Part shown: one piece after another, positions 63,608 through 64,000 of the stretch
How positions within the stretch are numbered: position 1 is the stretch's first letter
How the letters are laid out: each line of letters begins with the position of its first letter
NCBI RefSeq assembly: GCF_014196055.1
Contig: NZ_JACICY010000006.1
Coordinates: 62,001-126,000, forward strand
Reading direction: 5' to 3'
DNA: 64,000 bases
DNA from: Novosphingobium hassiacum
GTDB lineage: Bacteria > Pseudomonadota > Alphaproteobacteria > Sphingomonadales > Sphingomonadaceae
Position numbers and translations under genes: made by a program
The notes under the pieces: model-generated
What the model was told of the DNA's origin: nothing
The model's input: the letters and a program-made list of their open reading frames with translations, nothing else
Databases searched by the model: none

Positions 63608-64000
63608 TTATTCGTCCTGATCATCAGGCGGATCAGCCGTTCCCGTGTCCTCGTCGTCGCCTCCCGTCAAGACCGCAAACGCATCGTCCACCGGGTCCAG
63701 CAGCCCGGCCGCGCGCAACTCATCGATTCCGGGCAGATCCCGCCGCGATTCCAGACCGAAGTGCGTGAGAAATTCGGGCGTCGTCGCGTAGATCGTCGGG
63801 CGGCCCGGCACCTCGCGGCGGCCCGCGATGCGAATCCACCCGGCTTCGAGCAGCACATCGAGCGTGCCCTTGGCGGTCTGCACGCCCCGGATCGCCTCAA
63901 TTTCGGCGCGGCTAACGGGCTCATGATAGGCGATGATCGCCAGTGCTTCGGTCGCCGCGCGCGACAGGCGCCGCGGCTCATGCCTGTCGCGGCGGAGCAG
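63608..64000 (-). CDS. scpB: Segregation and condensation protein B, 5' end cut by window edge
   Basis: The C-terminal 130 residues of ScpB, the SMC partner that dimerises through winged-helix domains. The segment RLSRAATEALAIIAYHEPVS and RAEIEAIRGV is the ScpB signature, and VLLEAGWIRIAGRREVPGRP with TTPEFLTHFGL follows. The protein ends in an acidic tail (GGDDEDTGTADPP). The start lies beyond the right edge. The gene is upstream of tatA on the same strand with about 100 bases between. Confidence 0.93.
   Translation of the reverse strand: MLRRDRHEPRRLSRAATEALAIIAYHEPVSRAEIEAIRGVQTAKGTLDVLLEAGWIRIAGRREVPGRPTIYATTPEFLTHFGLESRRDLPGIDELRAAGLLDPVDDAFAVLTGGDDEDTGTADPPDDQDE

Overview
The window is a 64 kb piece of a GC-rich alphaproteobacterial chromosome, most likely from the order Sphingomonadales (Novosphingobium/Sphingomonas-like). 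That placement rests on the layout of the division and cell-wall cluster, the obgE-proB pair, a glnB-glnA pair with a sigma-54 type promoter, meso-DAP type MurE, tatABC next to scpB, and several families of short intergenic palindromes. The genus cannot be fixed from sequence alone. No transposase, integrase, phage, CRISPR or rRNA gene was seen.

Layout. 1-1500: 5' part of an exported TPR protein running off the left edge (possibly the TPR half of a CHAT-type protein). 1584-4862: epimerase, proB, obgE. 5028-5103: tRNA-Ala(CGC). 5212-8488: lipoprotein, BI-1 membrane protein, proC, YbjN-like protein. 8690-29983: a SPOR/TPR protein followed (reading leftwards on the minus strand from 29983) by the complete dcw cluster mraZ-rsmH-ftsL-ftsI-murE-murF-mraY-murD-ftsW-murG-murC-murB-ddl-ftsQ-ftsA-ftsZ. 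From mraZ to ddl every junction is a 4-base overlap except murF/mraY, which abut. 30308-33727: DUF4350-like protein, one-TM protein, cysteine synthase, ccmB, ccmA. 33790-37025: phhB, a low-GC orphan gene embedded in a nest of palindromic repeats, an SDR, an AlkA-type glycosylase and a [2Fe-2S] ferredoxin. 37203-41699: argC, SH3 protein, M17 aminopeptidase, DUF3298-like lipoprotein, map. 42003-43871: glnB-glnA. 44077-49957: CHAP amidase-like protein, CHASE4/GGDEF/EAL protein, small membrane protein, aldehyde dehydrogenase, glycosyltransferase. 50021-57295: tamB-tamA-bpt. 57500-61872: threonine dehydratase, VanZ-like protein, a beta-hydroxyacid dehydrogenase and an exported amidohydrolase. 62020-64000: tatC-tatB-tatA and the 3' part of scpB.

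How the genes work together. The dominant theme is envelope growth and division: lipid II precursor synthesis (murB-G, mraY, ddl), the septal synthase pair (ftsW, ftsI), the divisome (ftsL, ftsQ, ftsA, ftsZ, plus a SPOR protein that may bind septal glycan), outer-membrane protein assembly (tamAB) and Tat export. Regulatory sites with good sequence support are a GGG repeat with exact 10-base period upstream of mraZ (candidate MraZ operator), a sigma-54 promoter with a candidate NtrC site upstream of glnB, and two DnaA-box-like 9-mers between ftsA and ftsZ.

Most of the window is ordinary housekeeping sequence, and I do not see a clear new multi-gene system. The least explained spots are: (i) the 34081-35151 island with an orphan gene of about 46% GC (hand count) and four palindromic elements; (ii) an 83-base palindrome sitting in the 5' end of murB, where it either adds about 28 residues to MurB or supplies a new ribosome-binding site; (iii) the DUF4350-like gene, whose membrane anchor seems to need a CTG start; and (iv) the truncated TPR protein at the left edge.
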